Positions 17,044-26,352 of a DNA stretch of 64,000 bases are shown piece by piece; position 1 is the first letter of the stretch, and each line of letters starts with the position of its first letter. The notes beneath the pieces are model-generated. The model was given only the letters and a program-made list of their open reading frames with translations. It had not been told where the DNA came from and searched no databases. The stretch is from an uncultured Microbulbifer sp. (GTDB lineage Bacteria; Pseudomonadota; Gammaproteobacteria; Pseudomonadales; Cellvibrionaceae). Made by a program: the position numbers and the translations under genes. The stretch spans positions 1-64,000 of the forward strand of contig NZ_CANMKV010000002.1 of NCBI RefSeq assembly GCF_947498635.1, written 5' to 3'.

Positions 17044-17754
17044 ATGTCCAGTCTTCGCCAACACGGGTACCGCCTGTTATTACTGGCCATTTTCACTCTT
17101 GCCTGGTCCTGGGCCGCCTGGGAACCGCTGCATCCGGATGACTGGCTATTGGAAAATTACCTGGTCTTCGCCGCCCTGCCGATTATTTTACTCAGCACCC
17201 GTATTTTTCCTCTCTCCAATGTTTCCTACACACTGATCACCCTATTTATGTGCTTGCATGTGATCGGATCGCACTACACCTATGCCGAGGTGCCCTTTGG
17301 CGTCACCCTCGGCGAGTGGCTCGATACTGAACGCAATATGTACGACCGGCTTGTGCATTTCAGTTTTGGCTTATTACTGGCCTATCCAGCCCGAGAAATT
17401 TTGATTCGCCTCGCCGGCCTGCGTGGGTTTTGGGCCTATTTTTTCCCGGTGGATATCACTTTCGCCCTCTCTTCCATCTACGAAATTATTGAGTGGCTAG
17501 CCGCGCGCAGCGTGTCACCGGAACTCGGCATCGCCTTTCTCGGTTCGCAAGGAGATATCTGGGATGCACAAAAAGATATGCTGCTTGCGGGGCTCGGCGC
17601 CATATTGGCCATGTCCATCGTCCTCGCCCTGAACCTTTGGCTGAACGCCAATACTTGGCGGGACATTCGCAATAGTGTGCAGGTGCCCGCAGGGGATCGC
17701 ACCCTCGGGGAGACCAAGCTCCTGCAGTGGTGGCGCAAGCGCCACGGCCACTAA
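17044..17754 (+). CDS. DUF2238 (YjdF-like) inner-membrane protein
   Basis: A 236-residue polytopic membrane protein with about six hydrophobic segments. The characteristic DUF2238 features are the acidic/aromatic loop YTYAEVPFG, then the amphipathic NMYDRLVHFSFGLLLAYPARE with conserved Asp/Arg/His, and later IYEIIEWLAA and QGDIWDAQKDML. Function is unknown. The ATG at 17044 is preferred to an upstream ATG-type codon at 16999 because it leaves a short basic N-terminus before TM1. It converges on the Lrp-family gene with only 9 bp between the stops and no terminator. Confidence 0.8.
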   Translation: MSSLRQHGYRLLLLAIFTLAWSWAAWEPLHPDDWLLENYLVFAALPIILLSTRIFPLSNVSYTLITLFMCLHVIGSHYTYAEVPFGVTLGEWLDTERNMYDRLVHFSFGLLLAYPAREILIRLAGLRGFWAYFFPVDITFALSSIYEIIEWLAARSVSPELGIAFLGSQGDIWDAQKDMLLAGLGAILAMSIVLALNLWLNANTWRDIRNSVQVPAGDRTLGETKLLQWWRKRHGH

Positions 17755-17763
17755 AGCAGCCTC

Positions 17764-18240
17764 TCAGCCCCCATCGGCATAGGTTAACGGCAGGCGAGTT
17801 GTCTGCTTCATGGTTTCCATCACAAAACTGGAACTGACGTCGAAAAGGTCGGCCTTGATCAGCGCCTTGTAGAGGCGGTCATAACCGGGCATATCGGTCA
17901 CCACCGCCTTGATCAGGTAATCGAGATCCCCACTCATTCGGTGAACCTCTAAAATCTCCGCAATACCCTGCACCAGGGTATTGAATTGCGTCGCCCACTG
18001 ATCATTGTGCTGGTTGGTACGGATGGAGATATACACCGTGAGCGGCAGGTTGAGCTTATGCGGATTGAGGAGCGTGACTCGCTCCGCGATCACTCCCTCC
18101 TCCTCCATTTTCTGGATACGGCGCCAGCAGGCTGATTTCGAAAGTCCTACCCTATCGGCAATTTCCCCAACCGAGAGCGTCGCATCCTGCTGCAATAACT
18201 CCAAAATTTGCCTGTCCTGCCTGTTAAGCCCTGTCCCCAT
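17764..18240 (-). CDS. Lrp/AsnC family transcriptional regulator
   Basis: A 158-residue regulator with an N-terminal winged helix-turn-helix (DRQILELLQQDATLSVGEIADRVGLSKSACWRRI, split here around residues 7-40) and a C-terminal RAM ligand-binding domain containing VHRMSGDLDYLIKAV and the dimer contacts. Lrp/AsnC proteins sense amino acids and usually regulate a divergent neighbour. Here the divergent neighbour is the class-V PLP enzyme 193 bp away, so it most likely controls that gene in response to the enzyme's amino-acid substrate or product. The ATG start has no in-frame upstream alternative. Confidence 0.92.
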   Translation of the reverse strand: MGTGLNRQDRQILELLQQDATLSVGEIADRVGLSKSACWRRIQKMEEEGVIAERVTLLNPHKLNLPLTVYISIRTNQHNDQWATQFNTLVQGIAEILEVHRMSGDLDYLIKAVVTDMPGYDRLYKALIKADLFDVSSSFVMETMKQTTRLPLTYADGG

Positions 18241-18302
18241 TTACTCTCCCCTACCGCTACCAACCTCATCTGTGAAGCTATCGTCTCACCAAACAAATAA
18301 AT

Positions 18303-18316
18303 TTCAAAACATTGAA
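18303..18316. promoter_or_regulatory. Candidate Lrp-type operator in the divergent promoter region
   Basis: TTCAA and TTGAA flank AACA in an AT-rich stretch between the Lrp-family gene and the PLP-enzyme gene. Lrp-type proteins favour short AT-rich inverted repeats; the fit is by position and symmetry only. Confidence 0.3.
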
Positions 18317-18433
18317 CCCCAATATAGAGAATATCGGCACAACGTATCGAAATTAGAAAAAAAATCGTGCAAATAGGAACATTGTTTCGGGCCCAAGGCA
18401 CTAGAGTGGCACTACAAAACAAGGAGAAGGGCT

Positions 18434-20107
18434 ATGATCACTCTTATCAAGCACATCCGTGAATCTGTCATCGGCGACAGGCTGCCAATCCCCACGCCTT
18501 TTGGATCCAGACCCCTGATCTATGCCGACTACACCGCATCCGGCCGCTCACTGAGTTTTATCGAGGATGCGATCCGCCAGCGGGTCCTGCCCTTCTATGC
18601 CAACACCCACAGTGAAAGCTCTTATACCGGCGCGCAAACCTCTGCTCTGCGGGAAGAGGCCCGCGAAGAAATTCGCCGTGCGGTCAATGCGGGCCCAGAA
18701 CACAAGGTGATTTTCTGTGGTTCCGGGGCTACCGCCGCCATCAACAAATTGATCGATATCCTCAATTTACGCCTGCCGGCGGACCTGAATGAACGCTACC
18801 AACTGCTGGAGAGAATCCCGCAGGAGCAGCGGCCAGTGGTTTTTATTGGCCCCTACGAGCACCATTCAAATGAACTGCCCTGGCGAGAGAGCATTGCCGA
18901 ACTGGTATCTATTCCCTTGGACAGTGATGGGAGCCTGGATACCGAGAGCCTGGAAAACCACTTGTGTACTTACGCCGAGCGCCCCCTGAAAATCGGCAGT
19001 TTTTCCGCCGCCTCCAATGTGACCGGAATCATCACCGATATAAAAGCCGTAACCCGCCTGCTGCACACGCACGGCGCCCTGTCATTTTGGGACTATGCGG
19101 CGGCGGCGCCCTATTTGAAGATCGACATGTGCCCTGCCGAGGACTCTCAGGAATATGCCACTATGGAGGCGGTCTTTATCTCTCCACACAAATTTGTCGG
19201 TGGCCCAGGCACGCCTGGTGTCCTAATCGCACATCAAAAACTGTTGCAAAACTCAGTCCCGGCAACACCCGGTGGGGGCACTGTGCTTTATGTGACTCCA
19301 GAAGATCACCGCTATCTGAAAGATCCGGAACGCTGTGAAGAGGGCGGTACGCCCGCTATTGTCGAGTCGATTCGCGCCGGAATGGTCTTCAAGCTGCAGA
19401 GCATGGTGGGCACCGATGAAATTACCCGACGTGAAGAGGTATTGGTAAAGCGCGCCCTGCGGCGCTGGTCGCAGGTGGATAACCTCGAAATTCTCGGCAG
19501 CCTGGATGCGCCGCGCCTCTCCATCGTTTCCCTACGGGTCCGCTGGCAGGATAAAGACCTGCATTACGGTTTTGTCGTGGCGCTGCTTAACGACCTTTTC
19601 GGCATTCAGGCACGCGGTGGCTGCTCCTGCGCGGGCCCATACGGTCACACCCTACTGGGCCTCGATATGGATTACAGCCACGCCCTCGAAAAACAGATTA
19701 TTCAGGGGCAAAAACTCTTGCGTCCGGGCTGGGTACGCCTGAACTTTAATTATTTTATTGACGATGAGGTCTTCGAATACCTGCTAGAAGCGGTGGCCTT
19801 GATCGCGCGACACGGCTGGAGACTACTGCCCTACTACGCCTTTGACACAACCCAAGCGGTCTGGCGTTATCAGAATACAGCCCCGGAGCCGAGAACTAGC
19901 CTGGCAGAACTGGACTTTCTCAATTTAGAGGGGGGTCGGAAGGAAAGCACCCAGCCGCTGCGCGCGCTGGGCGATTATCTGGCCATCGCCAAGGAAGCGT
20001 TGTGTTGCAAGCGGCGGGAAGCACACTACTGCGATGTAACACTTCCCGCAGAGGCTGAGGCTCTACGCTGGTTCGTCAGCCCCGGGGAAGCAGCTCGCGC
20101 GCTCTAG
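18434..20107 (+). CDS. Class-V aminotransferase-fold PLP enzyme (cysteine desulfurase-like)
   Basis: A 557-residue PLP-dependent enzyme, about 150 residues longer than typical cysteine desulfurases because of a C-terminal extension. Visible are the phosphate-binding GSGATAAINKL (about residue 97), EHHSN (His stacking on PLP, 142-146), the Asp in WDYAAAAPY (D220), the Schiff-base Lys in SPHKFVGGPGTPG (K253) and RGGCSCAGPYG (Cys397 and Cys399), located where SufS/Csd enzymes carry their catalytic Cys loop. Possible activities are cysteine/selenocysteine lyase or another amino-acid lyase; I cannot choose. It has a strong AAGGAGAAGG before the ATG and a divergent Lrp-type regulator, which suggests amino-acid-responsive expression. 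Confidence 0.75.
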   Translation: MITLIKHIRESVIGDRLPIPTPFGSRPLIYADYTASGRSLSFIEDAIRQRVLPFYANTHSESSYTGAQTSALREEAREEIRRAVNAGPEHKVIFCGSGATAAINKLIDILNLRLPADLNERYQLLERIPQEQRPVVFIGPYEHHSNELPWRESIAELVSIPLDSDGSLDTESLENHLCTYAERPLKIGSFSAASNVTGIITDIKAVTRLLHTHGALSFWDYAAAAPYLKIDMCPAEDSQEYATMEAVFISPHKFVGGPGTPGVLIAHQKLLQNSVPATPGGGTVLYVTPEDHRYLKDPERCEEGGTPAIVESIRAGMVFKLQSMVGTDEITRREEVLVKRALRRWSQVDNLEILGSLDAPRLSIVSLRVRWQDKDLHYGFVVALLNDLFGIQARGGCSCAGPYGHTLLGLDMDYSHALEKQIIQGQKLLRPGWVRLNFNYFIDDEVFEYLLEAVALIARHGWRLLPYYAFDTTQAVWRYQNTAPEPRTSLAELDFLNLEGGRKESTQPLRALGDYLAIAKEALCCKRREAHYCDVTLPAEAEALRWFVSPGEAARAL

Positions 20108-20144
20108 GGCCCCAGTTCAACAGCGCCTAAGTGTCAATGCAGTA

Positions 20145-21044
20145 TCAGCGCAACAACAGTAACGGCTGGCGAGTCTTCAACAGCATCTTTGCGGTGATGC
20201 TGCCCATTAACAGATCGCGCAGGCGATTGTGGCTAAAAGCCCCCATCACGGTGAGATCAATCTGATGTTCAGCCTGGTAGTCAATCAGGGACTCCACTGG
20301 ATTGCCCTCCAGATGGCTGGCGGTCACCGCCAGGCCGGCCGCATCCAGTTCCGCACTGGCCTGCGCCAGTAGTTTTTGCGCGACGTCCTCAGGCCCCACA
20401 CTCACCAAGTGGCAAGATAACGGTTGAAACAACGGGCTCTGGGCCACCAGAGACAGCGCTTTGCGCGCGGCCTCACTGCCGTCGTAAGCGAGCATGATGC
20501 GCTTCGGAGGCTGGAATTCCCGATTCACGACCAGAATGGGCTTGTGCAGCGCTCGCACCACCGTTTCCAATTGAGTGCCCAGGCCTTTATCGGAATCTGC
20601 GTGTTCTTCGCCGCGAATCCCCAACACCAGAACGCGAATGGAGTCTTCAAGCTCGACAACGGATTCGGCCAGGCTATCGTGACGCTGACAGGTCATCGCC
20701 TGCTGAACCCCGGCAGCTTCAACACGGCTTCGCGCAGCCTGTAACATCAGTTTGCCCTGCTTCACCAGCAGCTGTGCGCGCTGCTGTTCCAGCGCGGTCA
20801 ACTCCTCCAGCAACTCTTCCTGACTGCCCAGGCCGATACTACCGGTAAAGTCTGTTACCGCCGGAACCTCACTGCGCTCGATGTTGTGCAACAGCTTGAG
20901 CGGCGCGCCCAGGTTATCGGCCAGCCAGGCCGAGTAATCGCAGACCGAGCCGGTATAACGGGAGCCGTCGATACAGGAAAGTATCAGCGGCGCGGTCGCG
21001 CCAGTTCCCGGTACAGGGTTGTTATCGCTGTTGCTTATGGCCAT
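20145..21044 (-). CDS. Tandem UspA-domain universal stress protein
   Basis: A 299-residue protein with two universal-stress-protein domains. The first begins APLILSCIDGSRYTG; the second begins PKRIMLAYDGSEAAR and ends with the ATP-binding pattern GAFSHNRLRDLLMGS, so the C-terminal domain probably binds nucleotide. It is cytoplasmic. Its ATG overlaps the SulP stop by one base (TGATG), so the two are translationally coupled; a Usp domain next to SulP transporters is a recurrent arrangement and may regulate the transporter. An in-frame TTG at 21047 is less likely. Confidence 0.9.
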   Translation of the reverse strand: MAISNSDNNPVPGTGATAPLILSCIDGSRYTGSVCDYSAWLADNLGAPLKLLHNIERSEVPAVTDFTGSIGLGSQEELLEELTALEQQRAQLLVKQGKLMLQAARSRVEAAGVQQAMTCQRHDSLAESVVELEDSIRVLVLGIRGEEHADSDKGLGTQLETVVRALHKPILVVNREFQPPKRIMLAYDGSEAARKALSLVAQSPLFQPLSCHLVSVGPEDVAQKLLAQASAELDAAGLAVTASHLEGNPVESLIDYQAEHQIDLTVMGAFSHNRLRDLLMGSITAKMLLKTRQPLLLLR

Positions 21045-22549
21045 CAATGTCCTCCAAGAACCCTTTCAATTTCCTCGGGTTTATCGTGTACGCCGAACCG
21101 ATCGACGATCGTCTCAGTGGCTTTATTTAACCCCACCAACTCCACCTGGGAGCCCTCGCGACGAAACTTCAACACGACCTTATCGAGGGCGCTCACCGCA
21201 GATACATCCCAGAAGTGCGCGCGGCTCAAATCAATAACGACGGTGTCCACGACTTCTTTGAAGTCGAACGACGCGGTAAATTTATCGGCGGAGTTGAAAA
21301 ATACCTGCCCTATCACTTTATAGGTGCGACGACTCTGTGCCTCATCGAGCTTGCTGCTCACATACATAAAGTGGCTTACCTTGTTGGCGAAGAACAACGA
21401 CGCCAGTAGCACACCGACAAATACACCATAAGCCAGGTTATGCGTCCACACTACCACAATCACCGTCGCCAGCATCACCAAGTTGGTGGAGAGCGGATAG
21501 TGCTTCAAGTTGCGGATGGAGCCCCAGTCAAAGGTGCCAATAGAAACCATGATCATCACCGCAACCAGTGCCGCCATGGGAATCACTGCCACCCAGTCAC
21601 TGAGGAAAACCACCAGGGTTAAGAGGCCAATACCTGCTACCAGGGTCGAGAGACGCCCGCGACCGCCGGACTTCACGTTGATCACCGACTGGCCGATCAT
21701 CGCACAGCCGGCCATGCCGCCCAGAGTGCCGGCGGCAATATTGGCAATGCCCTGCCCCTTACACTCGCGATTTTTGTCGCTGGGGGTATCGGTCAAGTCA
21801 TCGACAATAGTCGCCGTCATCAGAGATTCCAGCAGACCCACCACCGCCAAACCGGCGGAATAGGGGAAGATGATCTGCAGGGTTTCGAAATTTAGCGGCA
21901 CTTCGGGCCAGAGGAAAATTGGCAGAGTGTCGGGCAGTTCACCCATATCGCCGACGGTGCGGATATCTATCCCCATGATCACGGCAACCGCAGTGAGCAA
22001 CAAAATACACACCAGCGGTGAAGGAATTGTCTTACCGATTACGGGCACATAGGGGAAAAGATAAATAATCCCCAGGCCCGCTGCCGTCATGGCGTAGACC
22101 TCCCAGCCACCGCCGACCAACTCGGGCATCTGTGCCAGGAAAATCAGAATCGCCAAAGCATTCACAAACCCGGTCACCACAGCGCGGGAAACGAAGCTCA
22201 TCAAGCTTCCCAGCTTCAGGTAGCCGGCGATAATTTGCAGTACCCCCGTGAGCAGCGTCGCCGCCAGCAGGTATTGCAGCCCGTGCTCCTTCACCAGTGT
22301 AACCATCAGCAACGCCATGGCACCGGTGGCCGCGGAAATCATCCCCGGCCGGCCACCGACAAAGGCGATAACCACCGCAATACAGAAAGAGGCGTAGAGT
22401 CCGACCCTGGGATCTACCCCGGCGATAATGGAAAAGGCGATGGCCTCGGGAATCAGGGCCAGAGCCACTACCAGGCCGGCGAGGACGTCGCGACGTATAT
22501 TGCCGAACCAGTCGGCTTTGGTCGATGAGAGCAGCGAAGGAAGGAACAT
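21044..22549 (-). CDS. SulP family anion transporter with STAS domain
   Basis: A 501-residue inner-membrane transporter. The N-terminal block [23 protein letters not shown] is the SulP signature, followed by about 12-14 membrane segments with [18 protein letters not shown] and a conserved [18 protein letters not shown]. The C-terminus holds a STAS domain ([20 protein letters not shown], about residues 430-450). Bacterial SulP proteins carry bicarbonate, sulfate or dicarboxylates; in marine bacteria sodium-bicarbonate is common, but the substrate is not shown here. It is coupled to the UspA gene. Confidence 0.9.
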   Translation of the reverse strand: MFLPSLLSSTKADWFGNIRRDVLAGLVVALALIPEAIAFSIIAGVDPRVGLYASFCIAVVIAFVGGRPGMISAATGAMALLMVTLVKEHGLQYLLAATLLTGVLQIIAGYLKLGSLMSFVSRAVVTGFVNALAILIFLAQMPELVGGGWEVYAMTAAGLGIIYLFPYVPVIGKTIPSPLVCILLLTAVAVIMGIDIRTVGDMGELPDTLPIFLWPEVPLNFETLQIIFPYSAGLAVVGLLESLMTATIVDDLTDTPSDKNRECKGQGIANIAAGTLGGMAGCAMIGQSVINVKSGGRGRLSTLVAGIGLLTLVVFLSDWVAVIPMAALVAVMIMVSIGTFDWGSIRNLKHYPLSTNLVMLATVIVVVWTHNLAYGVFVGVLLASLFFANKVSHFMYVSSKLDEAQSRRTYKVIGQVFFNSADKFTASFDFKEVVDTVVIDLSRAHFWDVSAVSALDKVVLKFRREGSQVELVGLNKATETIVDRFGVHDKPEEIERVLGGH

Positions 22550-22715
22550 AAACGCAATAAATTTGAATTGATCAAAAAAAGGCCGCGCACTCTACCACAA
22601 GCACAGCCCCCCCGCATGAATCCCCCTTTCAGACCATAGGTTGCGTGGACAGGTTTTTGCCATCCGCTTTGCCCGGTTTCACTTACCCCCACCTTTTACT
22701 GCCCCGTTCAAACAC

Positions 22716-22750
22716 CGGACAGGGCGGACAGCGGACACTTTTCGCGGACA
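22716..22750. promoter_or_regulatory. CGGACA repeat cluster, candidate enhancer (UAS) for the NtrC-type regulator
   Basis: CGGACA occurs at 22716, 22725, 22732 and 22745, all in the same orientation, with a related TGGACA at 22646. The cluster is about 75-110 bp upstream of the sigma-54 promoter, the usual distance for activator binding. The match to the regulator encoded at 28275 is inferred. Confidence 0.5.
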
Positions 22751-22824
22751 CCCCAGTAAAACCTCGCCATCTTTCAAAAATTAAAAAAACTATATATTTC
22801 AACAGGTTAAACCATTTTCAAAAG

Positions 22825-22841
22825 TTGGCACAGAGCTTGCT
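22825..22841 (+). promoter_or_regulatory. Sigma-54 (-24/-12) promoter
   Basis: TTGGCAC-AGAGC-TTGCT matches the RpoN consensus TGGCAC-N5-TTGC with GG and GC separated by exactly 10 bp. Transcription would start near 22852, about 80 bp before the adaptor start. A sigma-54-dependent activator is encoded six genes downstream. Confidence 0.85.
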
Positions 22842-22933
22842 ATCTACCCGGAAAAACCAATTTTTTGGATTTGCATCCGAACAGAAAAGCTTTTGCATCC
22901 AAGTTGGGAAAGCAAAAGTATCGATACAGAGAA

Positions 22934-24226
22934 ATGGACAGCAAGATGATCAGAGACACTTCCAGGCAAGATACAAAAATAGAAGCAGCGCCACTGTGGA
23001 AGAACCCCAAAGCAATAAAAAGTACCTTGGCTCTCGGCTTCGCCGTTGCTTTTCTCACCTGGGGAATCAACGCTTGGCACAGCACGGGCTCAGTCGATCA
23101 CACCCTCTCGCTGTCGCGCATCAACATCGCCCAGGTCGAGCGCGGCAACCTGGTACGCGATCTAGTCGTACAAGGCAAAGTGATCGCCGCCAACAGCCCC
23201 ACCTTGTTCAGTCCAGCGCAGGGCATAGTGAAGTTTTCCGTAAAAGCCGGCGACAGCGTCAAAGCCGCCCAGAGACTCGCCTCGGTGGATAGCCCGGAGC
23301 TGTCCAGTCAGCTCGCCCAAGAGAAGGGCCAACTCAACCAGCTTTCAGTGCAACTGCAACGACAGAAAATTCAAGCCAAGCGCCAGCAGATGGAAAACCA
23401 GCAGAAGGCCGATCTGGCCGAGGTTAATCTCATCGCGGCCAAGCGGGAACTGAAGCGCTCGGAACTCTCCATGGAGAAACAGATTATCTCCCTGCTCGAT
23501 TTTGAAAGAAGCAAAGATGATATGTCCCGCGCCAAGCTGGAATACCGCCAGGCCGTACAAAATGCGGAGCTGGAAAAAGAATCCCTCACCTTTGAAACCC
23601 AGACACTGGAATTGCAGCTGTCCCAGCAACAGCTCCAGGTTGAAGAGCTCGAACGCCGCGTGCGCGAGCTCGACATTCTCTCTCCCGTAGATGGAACCAT
23701 TGGCAGCCTCGCGGTCACCCAGCGCAGCGCCGTCGCCGCTAACACACCGCTGATCACCGTCGTAGACCTCACCAGCTTCGAGCTGGAAGCCGCAGTCCCC
23801 GAAAACTATGCCGACGATCTGGGCCTGAATATGGCCGTAGCAATCAATTTGGGGGGCAGTGAGCTGCCCGGTGAAATTACCGCAATATCCCCGGAAGTGA
23901 TCAACAACCAGGTCATCGCCCGCGTGCGTTTTACCGAGGCACAACCACAGAACCTGCGTCAGAACCTGCGCCTCACCGCTCGCGTGCTGCTGGAGAACCG
24001 CAATAACGTATTGCTGGTAAAACGCGGCAGCTTTCTCGATCAGAGCGGGGGTCGCCATGTATTTCGCCTCAACGATGAACAACAGGCCGAGCGCGTTGCC
24101 ATCCAGGTCGGCGCACTGGGTTTAAGGCAGGTGGAGATCGTTTCCGGTTTGCAGGAGGGGGACCAGATCATTATCTCCGCCGCCGAAGAGCTGGAGAGCG
24201 CGCAACTGGTTGCCTTGAAGAAATAG
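22934..24226 (+). CDS. HlyD/MacA-type periplasmic adaptor
   Basis: A 430-residue membrane-fusion protein. One N-terminal membrane helix (STLALGFAVAFLTWGINAW) is followed by a split lipoyl domain, a long coiled coil (about residues 120-240, rich in Gln/Glu/Lys/Arg) and a beta-barrel with a final ligand-like domain. It would bridge the inner-membrane ABC transporter at 24316-27561 to an outer-membrane channel such as TolC, which is not encoded here. The ATG at 22934 is preferred to an upstream TTG (22865), which lies only a few codons after the predicted transcription start. It is the first gene behind the sigma-54 promoter. Confidence 0.85.
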   Translation: MDSKMIRDTSRQDTKIEAAPLWKNPKAIKSTLALGFAVAFLTWGINAWHSTGSVDHTLSLSRINIAQVERGNLVRDLVVQGKVIAANSPTLFSPAQGIVKFSVKAGDSVKAAQRLASVDSPELSSQLAQEKGQLNQLSVQLQRQKIQAKRQQMENQQKADLAEVNLIAAKRELKRSELSMEKQIISLLDFERSKDDMSRAKLEYRQAVQNAELEKESLTFETQTLELQLSQQQLQVEELERRVRELDILSPVDGTIGSLAVTQRSAVAANTPLITVVDLTSFELEAAVPENYADDLGLNMAVAINLGGSELPGEITAISPEVINNQVIARVRFTEAQPQNLRQNLRLTARVLLENRNNVLLVKRGSFLDQSGGRHVFRLNDEQQAERVAIQVGALGLRQVEIVSGLQEGDQIIISAAEELESAQLVALKK

Positions 24227-24315
24227 AGACACTCAATGACCGGCGGCTGTAGAAATTCTATGACTCCGCTAATGAAACAATTTAAAAATTCAGTGAAAAA
24301 ACAAGGAACATCGCC

Positions 24316-25017
24316 ATGCTTAAAATGCATAACGTTCGCAAGAGTTTCCGTACAGACACCATAGAAACCCACGCCCTGCGCGACTTCAGCCTGGAAGTGA
24401 AAGAGGGAGAGTTCGTCTCTGTCACCGGCCCCAGCGGCTCCGGTAAGACCACTTTTCTCAATATCGCAGGGTTATTGGAAACCCCAACCGGAGGACAATA
24501 CTTGCTGGATGGTGAAGATGTCAGCAACCTGAATGACCGCCAGCGCTCACGACTGCGCAATGAGAAAATTGGTTTTATTTTCCAGGGATTTAACCTGATC
24601 CCCGACCTGAATCTGTTCGACAATATCGATGTACCGCTGCGCTATCGCGGCTTCAATGCCAACGAGCGGCGCAAGCGTATCGAAAAAGTGCTGGAACAAG
24701 TGGGCCTGTCCGCCCGCGCCAAACATCTACCCGCACAATTATCCGGTGGACAACAACAGCGTATCGCTATCGCCCGCGCCCTGGCCGGCGAACCGCGCTT
24801 TCTGCTCGCCGATGAACCCACCGGTAATCTCGACTCCCTGATGGCACGCCAGGTTATGGAGCTATTGGAGTTTATTAACGAGTGGGGCACGACCATTGTG
24901 ATGGTTACCCACGATCCGGAACTGGCCCGTCGCGCACACCGAAATATTCAAATTGTGGATGGCCAGGTTTGCGATTTACGCGCAGTTCCCGCCCAGCCTG
25001 CTGCCGTTACCGTCTGA
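24316..25017 (+). CDS. MacB/LolD-type ABC transporter ATPase
   Basis: A 233-residue ATP-binding subunit. Walker A is GPSGSGKTT (about residues 39-47), the Q-loop region is GFIFQGFNLIPDLN, the signature is LSGGQQQR and Walker B is FLLADEPTGNLDS. The sequence groups with the LolD/MacB class, which power mechanotransmission-type exporters rather than classical pumps. It is followed after 12 bp by two FtsX-like permease genes, with which it forms the transporter. Confidence 0.95.
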   Translation: MLKMHNVRKSFRTDTIETHALRDFSLEVKEGEFVSVTGPSGSGKTTFLNIAGLLETPTGGQYLLDGEDVSNLNDRQRSRLRNEKIGFIFQGFNLIPDLNLFDNIDVPLRYRGFNANERRKRIEKVLEQVGLSARAKHLPAQLSGGQQQRIAIARALAGEPRFLLADEPTGNLDSLMARQVMELLEFINEWGTTIVMVTHDPELARRAHRNIQIVDGQVCDLRAVPAQPAAVTV

Positions 25018-25029
25018 GGAGTTGGCACA

Positions 25030-26343
25030 ATGCTTGGATACTATATATCTCTGGCCCTGCGCAGCCTGCGCGGTACGCCTATTCTCAGCGCTCTTATGAT
25101 CGCCGCTATCGCCGTTGGCGTGGGCGCATCTATGACCGTACTCACTCTCAACTATATGATGTCGCAAAATGCACTGAAACATAAGGACGATGTACTTTTC
25201 GCGGTGCAGCTTGATAGCTGGGATGTTAACAAGGCTGCGAACACGGCCAATGAAATTCCCTGGCAGCTGACTTATCGGGATGCGCAGGCGCTGCTGCGCT
25301 CAGAGATCCCCACTCGCCAGGTTGCCATGCACCGCTTCGGATTTACTGTAGAGCTGTTAAATTCCTCGATACGTCCTTTCACCGCATCAACTCGTGTTAC
25401 TACACGTGACTTTTTCTCTCTTTTTGACGTGCCCTTCCTCTACGGCGGAACTTGGGAAAGTGAAGCAGACGCTTCTCCAAGCCAAGTTGTCATTCTCTCT
25501 AAGTCCACCAATGAAAAACTGTTTTCCGGCGAGAACAGCGTAGGTAAAACTATTAGCCTAAACGGCGAACCCTTTACTGTGATTGGTGTTATCGACCACT
25601 GGGAACCCGCGCCCAAGGTTCACGACCTCAACAACGGTGACTTTGCTAAATCTGCAAATCTGTTTATACCGTTCGGCTTGCACAGAGAGTACGAAATTTA
25701 CAGCTGGGGCAACACCAACGGATGGGACAACAAAAGACCCAATGGCTACGAAGGCTTCCTGCAGGGTGAGTACATCTGGATTCAGTACTGGGTAGAGCTC
25801 AGTAGCAGTGCGCAGAAAGCGCAATATGAAGATTTTCTGAGTGCATACATTCAAGGGGAAAAGGCCCAGGGACGCTTCGAACGACCACTGAAATTTGCCT
25901 TGAGTAAGCCCTCTGAATGGTTGGTTCTTAACGAAGTGCTCAGTGATGATAACCGTGTACTGGGCTGGGTATCCCTGGCTTTTCTCTTGGTTTGCGTTAT
26001 TAATGCCGTAGCTCTACTGCTCGCCAAGTTTTTGCGTAAAGCCTCTGAAGCCGGTGTGCGTCGTGCTCTCGGTGCCAGTCGCAGCGCTATTTTTATTCAA
26101 CATTTAATTGAAAGTGCTGCAATTGGACTTATTGGAGGTATCGCAGGTATTTTCATCGCCGTCATGGGAATTAGCGGAATACGCTATCTGGCCATGGGGC
26201 AGATAGACACCGTGGCAACGATGGATTGGATAATGATGCTTGCCGCTATCGGTCTCGCCTTGATCGCCAGCCTGCTTGCTGGGTTCTATCCCGCCTGGCG
26301 CATCAGCCGCACCAACCCCTCTATATACTTAAAAACCCAGTGA
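25030..26343 (+). CDS. FtsX/MacB-type ABC permease, first subunit
   Basis: A 437-residue permease with the MacB topology: an N-terminal helix (TPILSALMIAAIAVGVGASM), a large periplasmic domain (about residues 45-310, with a MacB_PCD-like core) and three C-terminal helices. VRRALGASRSAIFIQHLIE is the cytoplasmic loop that touches the ATPase. It probably pairs with the following permease to form a heterodimer. GAGGAG lies before the ATG. Which molecules are handled is unknown; related systems export peptides, macrolides or lipoprotein cargo. Confidence 0.88.
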   Translation: MLGYYISLALRSLRGTPILSALMIAAIAVGVGASMTVLTLNYMMSQNALKHKDDVLFAVQLDSWDVNKAANTANEIPWQLTYRDAQALLRSEIPTRQVAMHRFGFTVELLNSSIRPFTASTRVTTRDFFSLFDVPFLYGGTWESEADASPSQVVILSKSTNEKLFSGENSVGKTISLNGEPFTVIGVIDHWEPAPKVHDLNNGDFAKSANLFIPFGLHREYEIYSWGNTNGWDNKRPNGYEGFLQGEYIWIQYWVELSSSAQKAQYEDFLSAYIQGEKAQGRFERPLKFALSKPSEWLVLNEVLSDDNRVLGWVSLAFLLVCVINAVALLLAKFLRKASEAGVRRALGASRSAIFIQHLIESAAIGLIGGIAGIFIAVMGISGIRYLAMGQIDTVATMDWIMMLAAIGLALIASLLAGFYPAWRISRTNPSIYLKTQ

Positions 26344-26352
26344 GGCCGAATC

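Larger units (their letters stand above)
22550..22933. other. Divergent promoter region of the exporter operon
   Basis: No gene. It contains a cluster of CGGACA repeats (22716-22750), a further TGGACA at 22646-22651, and a well-matched sigma-54 promoter at 22825-22841. Confidence 0.6.
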
